The translations under genes were made by a program, and so were the position numbers. A DNA stretch of 5,015 bases, from positions 1 through 5,015 of the forward strand of contig DPAC01000028.1 of assembly GCA_003517675.1 (NCBI GenBank), given 5' to 3'. The notes under the pieces were generated by a model. That model saw nothing but the letters and a program-made list of their open reading frames with translations. It was not told where the DNA came from and did not search any database. The first letter of the stretch is position 1. Each line of letters begins with the position of its first letter. The DNA is from Porphyromonadaceae bacterium. Its GTDB lineage: Bacteria; Bacteroidota; Bacteroidia; Bacteroidales; Dysgonomonadaceae. Below are positions 1 to 5,015 of this stretch, piece by piece.

Positions 1-1
1 A

Positions 2-1072
2 GGGCTGCGCTACGACCTCACCGTACCCTTTGCACGCTACGTGGTGATGCACCGCAACGAGATCACCTTCCCCTTCCGGCGCTACCAGATTCAGCCGGTG
101 TGGCGGGCCGACCGGCCGCAGAAGGGTCGCTACCGCGAGTTCTTCCAGTGCGACGCCGACATCGTGGGGTCGGACTCGCTGCTCAACGAGGTGGAGCTGG
201 TGCAGATCATCGACGAGGTGTTCAGTCGCCTGGGCATCCGCGTGTCGGTGAAGCTGAACAACCGCAAGATCCTCTCCGGTATCGCCGAGATCATCGGCGA
301 GGCGGACAGGATCACCGACATCACCGTGGCGATCGACAAGCTGGATAAGATGGGACTGGAAAAGGTGAACGAGGAGCTGGCTTCCAAGGGGATCGCCCGC
401 GAGGCGATCGACCGGCTGCAGCCGATTATCCTGCTGAACGGGACCACCGGCGAGAAGCTGGAGAAGCTGCGGGAGCTGCTGGCACCCTCGGAGACCGGCA
501 CCAAGGGTGTGGAGGAGATGGCGTTCATCATCGGCAAGAGGGAGGCGCTACGGCTCCGCAACGAGGTGGAGCTGGATCTGACGCTGTCGCGCGGCCTCAA
601 TTACTACACCGGCACGATCATCGAGGTGAAGGCGCTCGATGCGCAAATCGGCAGCATCACCGGCGGGGGGAGGTATGACAACCTGACGGGTATCTTCGGA
701 CTGCCGGGCGTCTCCGGCGTAGGCATCTCCTTCGGAGCGGACCGCATCTATGATGTGCTGACGCAGCTGGAGCTCTTCCCCGAGAGCTTCTCCCACTCCA
801 CCGAGCTGCTCTTCGTTAATTTTGGCGAACGGGAGGTGGATTGGCTGCTTCCCCTGGTGGCGCAGCTCCGGCGCGACGGTATCTGTTGCGAACTTTACCC
901 CGAAGCAGCGAAGATGAAGAAGCAGCTCTCCTACGCAGACAGCAACCGCATCCCCTTCGTGGCGATGGTGGGTGAGAACGAGATGAAGGAGGGAACCATC
1001 ACGCTGAAGAACATGCAATCGGGAGAGCAGAAGAGCGTCACTCCCGATGAGATGGCACGAGCGATCAGATGA
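2..1072 (+). CDS. hisS: histidyl-tRNA synthetase, 5'-truncated by window edge
   Basis: This cytoplasmic class II aminoacyl-tRNA synthetase charges tRNA-His with histidine using ATP. The open frame runs from base 2 with no start codon, giving 356 residues; roughly the first 95-100 residues of a usual ~450-residue enzyme lie outside the window. In fragment numbering, the catalytic core begins with [10 protein letters not shown] (3-12). Motif 2 follows, with [20 protein letters not shown] (26-45) carrying the ATP-contacting arginine. The histidine-specific signatures are RGLNYYTG (197-204) and GGGRYDNL (221-228). Motif 3 is [10 protein letters not shown] (239-248), here with ADR where many bacterial enzymes have ER. 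Residues ~268-356 form the anticodon-binding domain. The frame stops at TGA 1070-1072, overlapping the convergent csp gene by 8 bp. A GTG or ATG near base 41 is internal, because conserved catalytic sequence precedes it. The family call is very secure. Confidence 0.97.
   Translation, partial: GLRYDLTVPFARYVVMHRNEITFPFRRYQIQPVWRADRPQKGRYREFFQCDADIVGSDSLLNEVELVQIIDEVFSRLGIRVSVKLNNRKILSGIAEIIGEADRITDITVAIDKLDKMGLEKVNEELASKGIAREAIDRLQPIILLNGTTGEKLEKLRELLAPSETGTKGVEEMAFIIGKREALRLRNEVELDLTLSRGLNYYTGTIIEVKALDAQIGSITGGGRYDNLTGIFGLPGVSGVGISFGADRIYDVLTQLELFPESFSHSTELLFVNFGEREVDWLLPLVAQLRRDGICCELYPEAAKMKKQLSYADSNRIPFVAMVGENEMKEGTITLKNMQSGEQKSVTPDEMARAIR
1018..1048. repeat. 8-bp perfect inverted repeat at the hisS/csp convergent junction
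   Basis: The arms ATCGGGAG (1018-1025) and CTCCCGAT (1041-1048) are perfectly complementary and flank a 15-nt loop. The hairpin lies inside the last codons of hisS and just past the csp stop on the minus strand, where a bidirectional 3'-end signal would be expected because the two genes leave no intergenic space. Neither side has a T-run, so it is not a classic intrinsic terminator. It could stall polymerase or protect 3' ends, or it could be chance within coding sequence. Confidence 0.3.
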
Positions 1073-1508
1073 TCTTCACATCCACGGCATTCATTCCCTT
1101 GGGACCGCGTTCAAGTCGATAGGTGACCCGGTCGCCCTCGGCGATCCCTTGCTCGGCATTGCTCTTGTGGAAGAAGTACTTGATCACGCTGTTGCCCTCG
1201 CGGATGAATCCGAAGCCGCGCGTCTCATCGTAGAAGTCGACACGCCCTTCGGGTACGCCCACATCCTCGGTAACCTCCTTGCGGGGTACGGAGATCTCGA
1301 TATCTTCCAGTTCAATCGTTTCCTCTTCCTGAATGGGTTCAGGTGGTGTATCGATGATCACACCGTTGGCATCGACATAGGCGATCATATCCTCGAAGGA
1401 GTTGGTGCCCTGCTGTTTGCGTTCCTCTTTTTTCTTCAGTTTCTCTTTCTTCTTCTGCTGTTTTTGCTTCTCAATCTCTCTTTTGTTGAATGAATTTGAT
1501 CTTGCCAT
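1065..1508 (-). CDS. cold-shock-domain protein with Lys-rich N-terminal arm
   Basis: This is a 147-residue predicted nucleic-acid-binding protein, about twice the length of a simple Csp. Residues ~9-33 are almost all Lys, Glu, Gln and Arg and look like a basic helix or coiled coil. Residues ~36-47 ([12 protein letters not shown]) resemble a segment I recall from Bacteroidales homologues. An acidic linker (~57-82) leads to a C-terminal cold-shock domain (~87-147). The domain has RNP1 as RGFGFI (97-102), RNP2 as YFFHKS (111-116) and the closing [13 protein letters not shown]. The usual KWFN strand is here VDFYD, so the first aromatic is Phe rather than Trp. Cold-shock domains bind single-stranded RNA or DNA and melt structure; the basic arm may add affinity or ribosome contact (inference). 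ATG at 1508 is used because the frame opens there with the conserved-looking [11 protein letters not shown]. It lies 36 bp downstream of rhlE with no visible promoter of its own, so it is probably co-transcribed. Confidence 0.93.
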   Translation of the reverse strand: MARSNSFNKREIEKQKQQKKKEKLKKKEERKQQGTNSFEDMIAYVDANGVIIDTPPEPIQEEETIELEDIEISVPRKEVTEDVGVPEGRVDFYDETRGFGFIREGNSVIKYFFHKSNAEQGIAEGDRVTYRLERGPKGMNAVDVKII

Positions 1509-1544
1509 TGATTCGATTAAAATTTTAATTTTGTTTACCCCTAC
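1509..1544 (-). other. rhlE-csp intergenic gap with 14-bp AT palindrome before csp
   Basis: This short gap separates the rhlE stop from the csp start. It contains the perfect palindrome ATTAAAATTTTAAT at 1516-1529, ending 7 nt before the csp ATG. No Shine-Dalgarno sequence is present, as is usual in Bacteroidota, where AT-rich unstructured upstream sequence favours initiation. I see no minus-strand TAnnTTTG element here, which supports read-through from rhlE. The palindrome could form a weak AU hairpin over the initiation region or be a protein site. It may be no more than AT-rich sequence. Confidence 0.4.
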
Positions 1545-2660
1545 CTAATTCGCAATCTGCAGCTTCAGCCCCGTCAGCTTCTGGATGTCCCGCAGCATGG
1601 GCTGCTCCTCCTGCGTACAGAAGGTGAGGGCCCTTCCGCTGTTGCCGGCACGACCGGTGCGACCGATGCGGTGCACATAGGTCTCCGCCACGTCGGGCAG
1701 GTCGTAGTTGATCACCAGGTCGAGCTGGTCGATGTCGATGCCGCGGGCGGCGATATCGGTGGCGATCAGCACCTTCGTGGTGCGTGCCTTGAAATCGCTC
1801 AGCGCCCGCTGGCGCGCGTTCTGTGACTTGTTGCCGTGAATGGCCGCACTGCCGATGCCCGCCTTGCTGAGGATCCGTGCGATCTTGTCGGCACCATGCT
1901 TGGTGCGTGAGAAGACCAGCACCGACTTGTCATGTTCCTGCTGCAGCAGGTCGATCAACAGATCTTTCTTATCCGGCTTCTCTACCAGATAGATGCGCTG
2001 ATCGATGATCTCCACCACAGAGGAGACCGGTGTCACCTCCACGCGTACCGGCTTATGCAGGATGGTGCGTGAGAGCGTTGCAATGGAGTCGGGCATCGTG
2101 GCCGAAAAGAAGAGTGTCTGCTTGTGCTTTGGCAGCAGCGGCAGCAACCGCTTGATGTCGTGAATGAACCCCATGTCGAGCATCCGGTCTGCCTCGTCGA
2201 GAACGAAGTGGCGGATATGCTGCAGGGTGATAATGCCCTGACCAATGAGGTCGAGCAGTCGCCCAGGCGTGGCGACGAGGATGTCGACGCCCCCCCTGAG
2301 GGTGTTCACCTGCGCATGCTGCTTCACGCCGCCAAAGATAACGGTGTGGCGCAGGCGGGTATATTTGTTGTACTCGCGGATGCTGTCGTCAATCTGGATC
2401 GCCAGCTCGCGCGTGGGGGTCAGGATCAGCGCCCTGATCTCTCTCTTCCTGCCCTGCGGAATGTCTGAGCAGAGCTGCTGGATAATGGGGATGGCGAAGG
2501 CGGCCGTCTTGCCGGTGCCAGTCTGGGCCAGTCCCAGGATGTCTTTGTTGTGCAGTGCAGGGATGATGGCCTGCTCCTGAATGGGTGTGGGGATGGTGTA
2601 TCCTTTTTCACTAAGAGCCCTTAAGATCGGCTCCATGATTTCTAATTCGTTAAATGTCAT
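1545..2660 (-). CDS. rhlE: DEAD-box ATP-dependent RNA helicase, RhlE type
   Basis: This 371-residue superfamily 2 helicase is predicted to unwind short RNA duplexes and remodel RNA-protein complexes, for instance in ribosome assembly or mRNA turnover, using ATP. The motifs are complete and in order. The Q motif region is GYTIPTPIQ (20-28) with an upstream Phe at 3. They continue with motif I AQTGTGKT (45-52), Ia PTRELA (82-87), Ib TPGR (131-134), II DEAD (155-158) and III SAT (186-188). The C-terminal core has IV LVFSRTK (248-254), V ATDIAARGID (300-309) and VI HRIGRTGRAG (330-339). The protein ends about 30 residues after motif VI, so it is a core-only enzyme without the basic or DbpA-like tail of longer relatives. 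ATG 2660 gives the family N-terminus MTFNELEI. It leads the rhlE-csp pair, suggesting a cold-stress RNA-remodelling unit. A likely promoter lies ~260 bp upstream across a structured leader. RhlE is the best-fitting subfamily, but the exact orthologue is uncertain. Confidence 0.95.
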   Translation of the reverse strand: MTFNELEIMEPILRALSEKGYTIPTPIQEQAIIPALHNKDILGLAQTGTGKTAAFAIPIIQQLCSDIPQGRKREIRALILTPTRELAIQIDDSIREYNKYTRLRHTVIFGGVKQHAQVNTLRGGVDILVATPGRLLDLIGQGIITLQHIRHFVLDEADRMLDMGFIHDIKRLLPLLPKHKQTLFFSATMPDSIATLSRTILHKPVRVEVTPVSSVVEIIDQRIYLVEKPDKKDLLIDLLQQEHDKSVLVFSRTKHGADKIARILSKAGIGSAAIHGNKSQNARQRALSDFKARTTKVLIATDIAARGIDIDQLDLVINYDLPDVAETYVHRIGRTGRAGNSGRALTFCTQEEQPMLRDIQKLTGLKLQIAN

Positions 2661-2684
2661 TCGTTTTGTCTATGACTGCCTTTT

Positions 2685-2717
2685 TTTGTTGATGTGGCAG
2701 CGTTGTTGCTATATTTG
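2685..2717 (+). promoter_or_regulatory. Bacteroidota-type promoter reading into the structured block and the ABC-F gene
   Basis: TTTG at 2685-2688 is followed by 21 nt and then TATATTTG at 2710-2717, an exact match to the Bacteroidota housekeeping pattern TTTG-N19-21-TAnnTTTG. Transcription would begin near 2722-2724, at the foot of the first hairpin (2725). It could drive a small RNA, a ~265-nt leader of the ABC-F gene, or both. No experiment supports it here. The pattern is short, but both boxes and the spacing agree. Confidence 0.5.
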
Positions 2718-2722
2718 ACCGT

Positions 2723-2863
2723 ATGTAGGCGGGGATCCTGATTCCCATGCCCGCTTCTACAGGGCGGTTGATCTATCTCTCTCTGGCCGTTCCTACCGTA
2801 CGACGGCAGGATTCGGGTTTGCGCTCTCCTTTGTCCGAAGACCCGGGAGAATAGCGTTTTATT
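2723..2863 (+). ncRNA. candidate structured RNA: three hairpins in ~140 nt
   Basis: Three stems follow one another. Hairpin 1 pairs GTAG (2725-2728) and GCGGG (2729-2733) with CCCGC (2750-2754) and CTAC (2757-2760), leaving a 2-nt bulge. Hairpin 2 pairs GCCGT (2786-2790) with ACGGC (2803-2807) and extends past one bulge by CT/AG. Hairpin 3 spans 2822-2856 and is followed by TTTTATT. A promoter match ends 8 nt before hairpin 1, so a plus-strand RNA of about 140 nt would start and end at sensible points. Alternatives are an attenuating leader of the ABC-F gene or, on the minus strand, part of the rhlE 5' leader. I do not recognise it as 6S, SRP, tmRNA, RNase P or any riboswitch class. No motif shared with a known family was seen. 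Confidence 0.33.
2822..2863 (+). terminator. terminator-like hairpin with T-run (plus strand)
   Basis: CGCT (2822-2825) pairs with AGCG (2853-2856) and CTCC (2826-2829) pairs with GGAG (2846-2849). The 3' arm carries a 3-nt bulge (2850-2852), and an inner GTC/GAC stem (2833-2835/2840-2842) is closed by a 4-nt loop. TTTTATT follows directly at 2857-2863. The T-run is short and the stem interrupted, so termination may be partial, as in an attenuator. On the minus strand the apical loop reads C(UUCG)G, an exceptionally stable tetraloop, so the stem may instead work in the rhlE leader. Confidence 0.35.
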
Positions 2864-2921
2864 AACAAATGGTGGGGAAGAACTGAATGAGTAGGACCTG
2901 CACGCGATATGTTACGGAGGA

Positions 2922-2955
2922 CAAAGATAGACAAAAATTTTCAAACTACCCCAAA
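2922..2955 (-). promoter_or_regulatory. rhlE: probable rhlE-csp promoter, Bacteroidota type
   Basis: On the minus strand, TTTG (2955-2952) is followed by 22 nt and then TATCTTTG (2929-2922). The -7 box matches TAnnTTTG exactly, while the spacing is one longer than the usual 19-21. It is the only exact minus-strand -7 box I find between rhlE and the ABC-F gene. Transcription would start near 2915, giving rhlE a 5' leader of about 255 nt that includes all three hairpins. Long leaders are known for E. coli cold-shock genes such as cspA and deaD. The link to cold control here is inference. Confidence 0.4.
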
Positions 2956-2986
2956 AAGCGTTTCCTTTGCACAAAATTTCAGAGAA

Positions 2987-4924
2987 ATGGTTTCAATCGA
3001 GAACCTCACCGTGGCATTCGGCGGATTCACCCTGCTCAACGGGATATCGTTCGTGCTGAACAAGAACGAGCGGGTAGCCCTCACCGGCAAGAACGGCGCT
3101 GGCAAGTCGACCCTCCTCAAGATCATGGCGGGACTCCAAAAGCCTACCTCCGGCAACATCTCTTTCCCGAAAGAGGTGTCGATCGGATACCTGCCTCAGC
3201 AGATGAAGCTGAGCGACGGACGTACCGTGCGCGAGGAGGCATCGCTTGCTTTCGAACATCTCCGGAAGATGGCACAGGAGCTGGAGCGACTGCACCTGGA
3301 GATGGCGGAACGGACCGACTACGAGTCGGATGCCTACCGGCAGGTGATCGAACGGGCGACCGACCTGCAGGAACTGCTCCAGATGTCGGGCATCCACAAC
3401 TTCGAGGCGGAGGTGGAGAAGACGCTCCTGGGACTGGGTTTCGCACGGGGCGACCTGGAACGTCCCACCCGCGAGTTCAGCGGCGGCTGGCGCATGCGCA
3501 TTGAGCTGGCCAAGATCCTGCTGCAGGCACCCGACGTGCTGCTGCTCGACGAGCCAACCAATCACCTCGACATCGAGTCGATACAGTGGCTGGAGAGCTT
3601 CCTCGCTACCCACGCCAACGCGGTGATGCTGGTGTCGCACGACCGTGCTTTCCTCGACGCGGTGACCACCCGTACCGTTGAGATCATGCTGGGCGAGATC
3701 CACGACTACAAGGTGAACTACAGCAAGTATGTGGAGCTGCGGCGCGAGCGGCGTGAGCAGCAACAGCGGGCCTACGAGAACCAACAGAAGCAGATCAAGG
3801 ATACGGAGGATTTCATCGAGCGCTTTCGTTACAAGGCTACCAAGTCGAACCAGGTACAGTCGCGCATCAAGCAGCTGGAGAAGCTGGAACGCATCGAGGT
3901 GGATGAGGTGGACAACACGCGCCTCAACCTCAAATTCCCGCCAGCACCCCGCTCCGGCAACTACCCGGTGATCATGGAAGGGGTGGAGAAGCGCTATGGC
4001 GACCACGTGGTCTTCAGTAACGTGACACTCACCATCGAGCGGGGCGAGAAGATCGCTTTCGTGGGCAAGAACGGCGAGGGGAAATCGACGCTGGTAAAAT
4101 GCATCATGCAGGAGATCGACCACGGCGGCAGGCTGGAGCTGGGTCACAACGTGAAGATCGGTTACTTCGCACAGAACCAGGCAGAGCTGCTGGACGAGGA
4201 GAAGACGGTGTTCGAGACCATCGACTACGTGGCGGTGGGCGATATCCGCACGAAGATACGGGATATCCTGGGCGCCTTCATGTTCGGTGGTGAGGCTTCT
4301 GACAAGAAAGTGAAGGTGCTCTCGGGTGGCGAGCGGAGCCGCCTGGCGATGATACGCCTCCTGCTGGAGCCGGTGAACCTGCTGATCCTCGACGAGCCGA
4401 CCAACCACCTGGACCTGGCATCGAAGGATGTGCTCAAGAAGGCGATCCGCGAGTTCGACGGCACTGCCATCATCGTGTCGCACGACCGTGACTTCCTCGA
4501 CGGACTGGTGGACAAGGTGTATGAGTTCGGCGGCGGCAGGGTGCGTGAGCACATTGGGGGCATCTACAACTTCCTCGCGATGAAGAAGATGGAGACGCTG
4601 CAGCAGTTGGAGCTCTCCGCATCGCCCACGACGAAAGGGGAAGAGAAGCGGGAGGAGCCGTCGGAGAACAAGCTCTCCTATCAGGAGCAGAAGGAGCTGA
4701 ACCGGCAGCAACGCCGCCTGGAGAAGCAGGTGGAGGAGGCGGAGCAGAAGGTGGCATCGCTCGAGGAGAAGCTGAAGGCGATGGAGGAGCAGCTGGCCAC
4801 ACCCAAAGGAGCATCCGACATGGATCTGCTACAGAAATATCTGGAGGTCAAGGCCCGCCTCGACCAGGCGATGAACAACTGGGAACGAACCACGACGGAG
4901 CTGGAAAAGTTGGGAGGTTGGTAG
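2987..4924 (+). CDS. ABC-F family ATPase (ribosome-associated type)
   Basis: This 645-residue soluble protein has two ATP-binding cassettes on one chain and no membrane segment, so it is an ABC-F protein and not a transporter. Cassette 1 has Walker A GKNGAGKST (34-42), signature FSGGW (164-168), Walker B VLLLDEPTNHLD (184-195) and H-loop SHD (217-219). A charged linker (~230-320) contains the RYKATKSNQVQSRIKQLEKL signature (281-300) of the P-site tRNA-interacting arm. Cassette 2 has GKNGEGKST (360-368), LSGGERSR (445-452), LLILDEPTNHLD (465-476) and SHD (498-500). Residues ~565-645 form a charged coiled coil like the C-terminal domain of Uup or YdiF. Family members bind the ribosomal E site; whether this one is housekeeping or gives antibiotic protection cannot be told, though its length and chromosomal neighbours suggest housekeeping. 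ATG 2987 gives the family start MVSIENLTVAFGG. ATG 2909 would add 26 residues unlike the family. The last codons (LGGW, stop) are made by the tandem repeat. Confidence 0.95.
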   Translation: MVSIENLTVAFGGFTLLNGISFVLNKNERVALTGKNGAGKSTLLKIMAGLQKPTSGNISFPKEVSIGYLPQQMKLSDGRTVREEASLAFEHLRKMAQELERLHLEMAERTDYESDAYRQVIERATDLQELLQMSGIHNFEAEVEKTLLGLGFARGDLERPTREFSGGWRMRIELAKILLQAPDVLLLDEPTNHLDIESIQWLESFLATHANAVMLVSHDRAFLDAVTTRTVEIMLGEIHDYKVNYSKYVELRRERREQQQRAYENQQKQIKDTEDFIERFRYKATKSNQVQSRIKQLEKLERIEVDEVDNTRLNLKFPPAPRSGNYPVIMEGVEKRYGDHVVFSNVTLTIERGEKIAFVGKNGEGKSTLVKCIMQEIDHGGRLELGHNVKIGYFAQNQAELLDEEKTVFETIDYVAVGDIRTKIRDILGAFMFGGEASDKKVKVLSGGERSRLAMIRLLLEPVNLLILDEPTNHLDLASKDVLKKAIREFDGTAIIVSHDRDFLDGLVDKVYEFGGGRVREHIGGIYNFLAMKKMETLQQLELSASPTTKGEEKREEPSENKLSYQEQKELNRQQRRLEKQVEEAEQKVASLEEKLKAMEEQLATPKGASDMDLLQKYLEVKARLDQAMNNWERTTTELEKLGGW

Positions 4925-5015
4925 GTTGGTAGGTTGGTAGGTTTGTGGGTTGGTAGGTTAGTAGGTTAGTAGGTTGGTAGGTTGGTAGGTAGGTTAGTTA
5001 GTTAGTTAGTTAGTT
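4916..5015 (+). repeat. G/T-rich tandem array: 8-bp GGTTGGTA units, then AGTT tetranucleotides
   Basis: Nine 8-bp units run from 4916 to 4987. Six are GGTTGGTA, two are GGTTAGTA (4956-4971) and one is GGTTTGTG (4940-4947). A partial GGTA (4988-4991) and a GGTT (4992-4995) lead into five AGTT units (4996-5015), which reach the window edge, so the full length is unknown. A degenerate unit AGTTGGGA precedes the array at 4908-4915, inside the ABC-F gene. The plus strand has no C from 4902 on. The first unit supplies the ABC-F stop TAG (4922-4924). The regular GG spacing fits two-tetrad G-quadruplexes. No transcription terminator is visible before the window ends. Confidence 0.95.

Larger units (their letters stand above)
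2661..2986. other. divergent intergenic region between rhlE and the ABC-F gene
   Basis: This 326-bp gap lies between two genes transcribed away from each other and has no convincing protein gene. It falls into three parts. Bases 2661-2720 are AT-rich and include T7 at 2681-2687 and a plus-strand promoter match. Bases ~2721-2856 are GC-rich and fold into three hairpins. Bases ~2857-2986 are AT-rich again and include a minus-strand promoter match. The composition step and the inward-facing promoters suggest an RNA element rather than passive spacer. A GGAGG at 2916-2920 is not followed by a start codon at useful distance. Confidence 0.6.

Noticed and set aside
1047..1493. Plus-strand ORF of 148 codons with a very hydrophobic Phe/Leu-rich end resembling a membrane segment
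   Set aside because: It is the complement of the csp gene. The Phe/Leu run is simply the antisense of the Lys and Glu codons in the Csp basic arm.
2723..2863. The structured block as 6S, SRP, tmRNA or RNase P RNA
   Set aside because: I could not find the characteristic conserved segments of these RNAs, such as the SRP tetraloop region or a tRNA-like end, and the three-hairpin layout does not fit a 6S closing stem.
2916..2920. GGAGG resembling a Shine-Dalgarno site
   Set aside because: No ATG, GTG or TTG follows within a usable distance, and Bacteroidota rarely rely on such sites.
2938..2969. Possible ABC-F proximal promoter: TTTT, 20 nt, TTCCTTTG
   Set aside because: Both boxes carry one mismatch (TTTG and TAnnTTTG), and the 5' UTR would be only about 10 nt. 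It is kept as a possibility but not annotated.
2909..2986. 26-residue N-terminal extension of the ABC-F protein from ATG 2909
   Set aside because: The extension (MLRRTKIDKNF...) is basic and unlike ABC-F N-termini. It lies on the AT-rich promoter region, and ATG 2987 gives the expected MVSIENL start.
2887..3504. Plus-strand ORF of 205 codons beginning in the intergenic gap
   Set aside because: It runs out of frame through the first ABC-F cassette and becomes an Arg/Gly/Pro-rich shadow, with no family likeness.
2993..4711. Minus-strand ORF of 572 codons antisense to the ABC-F gene
   Set aside because: Its composition (His, Leu, Val-rich, no domains) is what the complement of a GC-biased ABC-F gene gives. 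All cassette motifs are intact on the plus strand.
4916..5015. The terminal array as a CRISPR or telomere-like element
   Set aside because: There are no spacers between repeats and the unit is only 8 or 4 bp. The telomere-like look of GGTTAG is a coincidence of G/T content in what is presumably a circular bacterial chromosome.

Overview
The window comes from a member of the Bacteroidota, most likely order Bacteroidales. All three complete proteins resemble Bacteroidales forms: a compact DEAD-box helicase, a cold-shock-domain protein with a Lys-rich N-terminal arm, and a housekeeping ABC-F ATPase. The intergenic DNA carries matches to the Bacteroidota promoter pattern (TTTG, about 19-21 nt, TAnnTTTG), and the genes lack useful Shine-Dalgarno sites. 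Coding DNA is GC-rich with strong G/C preference at third codon positions, while most gaps are AT-rich. I cannot resolve the genus.

Layout. Bases 2-1072 (+) hold the C-terminal three quarters of histidyl-tRNA synthetase (hisS), cut by the window edge. It runs head-on into a minus-strand pair, and the hisS and csp reading frames overlap by 8 bp tail to tail. The pair is rhlE (2660-1545) followed after 36 bp by csp (1508-1065), probably one transcript. A 326-bp divergent gap (2661-2986) separates rhlE from an ABC-F gene (2987-4924, +). The window ends in a G/T-only tandem repeat (4916-5015) that begins inside the last codons of the ABC-F gene and supplies its stop codon.

Function. All four genes serve translation or RNA handling: tRNA charging, RNA unwinding, RNA chaperoning and ribosome-associated ATPase activity. 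The rhlE-csp pair looks like a cold-stress RNA-remodelling unit. I see no mobile element, CRISPR array, tRNA or rRNA.

The least ordinary part is the rhlE/ABC-F gap. It contains a GC-rich block of about 140 bp that folds into three successive hairpins, with AT-rich DNA on both sides and a consensus-like promoter at each end pointing inward. Read on the plus strand, it looks like a small RNA or an attenuator leader ending in a terminator-like stem and T-run. Read on the minus strand, it would be a long structured 5' leader of rhlE with a C(UUCG)G tetraloop. Sequence alone does not decide between these. The second item is the terminal repeat array, whose GG-tract spacing fits two-tetrad G-quadruplexes.
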